Of a stretch of 61,775 nt of DNA, positions 61,634 to 61,775 are shown one piece after another (the first letter of the stretch is position 1; each line of letters opens with the position of its first letter). The translations under genes were made by a program, and so were the position numbers. The notes beneath the pieces are model-generated. The model was not told where the DNA came from. It made no database searches and saw only the letters and a list, made by a program, of their open reading frames with translations. Origin of the DNA: Candidatus Planktophila sp. (lineage in GTDB: Bacteria > Actinomycetota > Actinomycetes > Nanopelagicales > Nanopelagicaceae); NCBI GenBank assembly GCA_009691145.1, contig SHVG01000002.1:1-61775 (forward strand), read 5' to 3'.

Positions 61634-61775
61634 TCATCGAGCACGGCTTTCTGGTTGTAGATAAAGAGCCAGGAATGACAAGTCACGACGTGGTTGCAAT
61701 TGCACGTCGCGCACTCGGTACGCGCAAAGTTGGTCACGCTGGCACGTTAGATCCGATGGCTACTGGAGTTTTGGT
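61633..61775 (+). CDS. truB: tRNA pseudouridine synthase B (partial, cut by window edge; start codon appears to be ATC)
   Basis: The frame reads [20 protein letters not shown] and continues with [24 protein letters not shown], the unmistakable TruB N-terminus including the catalytic Asp in GHAGTLDP. It makes pseudouridine 55 in tRNA. In this frame an upstream stop (TAA at 61603) is followed by no ATG, GTG or TTG. The homologous start position falls on ATC at 61633, overlapping the rbfA stop as TAATC, where TAATG would be expected. ATC at 61636 is the alternative. The C-terminal part is outside the window. Confidence 0.9.
   Translation, partial: MIEHGFLVVDKEPGMTSHDVVAIARRALGTRKVGHAGTLDPMATGVL

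Overview
The window reads as one continuous piece of a streamlined actinobacterial chromosome. Several gene blocks follow the actinobacterial order: fabD-fabH-acpP-fabF-accD, etfBA-cysteine desulfurase-mnmA-ligA, nadD-rsfS-phosphatase, comEA-comEC-holA, rplU-rpmA-obg-proBA, gatCAB, ilvBNC-(serA)-leuB-ilvE-cimA, rpsB-tsf-pyrH-frr-cdsA-rlmN, dxr-rseP-ispG-proS and rimP-nusA-infB-rbfA-truB. Base composition looks moderate rather than GC-rich. Intergenic gaps are tiny, many genes overlap by 1-11 bases, and two genes survive only as remnants. With the polyamine uptake genes, this fits a small-genome planktonic actinobacterium such as the freshwater Nanopelagicales (acI) group. That placement is an inference from gene content, not a phylogeny.

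Layout. Bases 1-4435 (minus strand) hold a type II fatty-acid synthesis operon, with accD cut by the window edge. Bases 4472-4988 are a frameshifted N-terminal remnant of a glycogen debranching enzyme. From 5060 every gene is on the plus strand. Electron-transfer flavoprotein, sulfur transfer/tRNA thiolation and DNA ligase (5060-11055) come first. NAD synthesis, ribosome silencing, tRNA-Ala and leuS follow (11068-15345), then DNA uptake (comEA, comEC) and holA (15394-19209). Next are L21/L27, Obg and proline synthesis (19288-23830), gatCAB (23858-27150), and branched-chain amino acid synthesis from ilvD to cimA (27168-35958), which includes a 40-codon serA stub. A Xer recombinase and a polyprenol-phosphate glycosyltransferase precede a translation/lipid block (37790-42802). 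A polyamine import and catabolism cluster (42836-50891) sits between rlmN and dxr. The window ends with MEP-pathway isoprenoid genes, a site-2 protease, proS, a TSUP transporter and the rimP-nusA-infB-rbfA-truB block.

How the genes work together. Most are housekeeping genes. The polyamine cluster is the main accessory module. It has a PotABCD-type importer, an agmatinase-family hydrolase, an FAD amine oxidase and an aminobutyraldehyde-type dehydrogenase, which could together take agmatine or putrescine to GABA. Citramalate synthase, LeuB and IlvBNCDE suggest a threonine-independent isoleucine route.

Regulation. Many genes have a TANNNT -10 box 6-9 bases before the start codon, as expected for leaderless transcripts. 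Structured leaders or terminators are visible before ilvB, acpP, rplU, the FAD oxidase and obg. No gene-free stretch exceeds 300 bases; the longest are 28842-29061, 37573-37789, 58375-58522 and 48325-48456, each described below. I saw no insertion sequence, prophage, CRISPR array, rRNA or origin.
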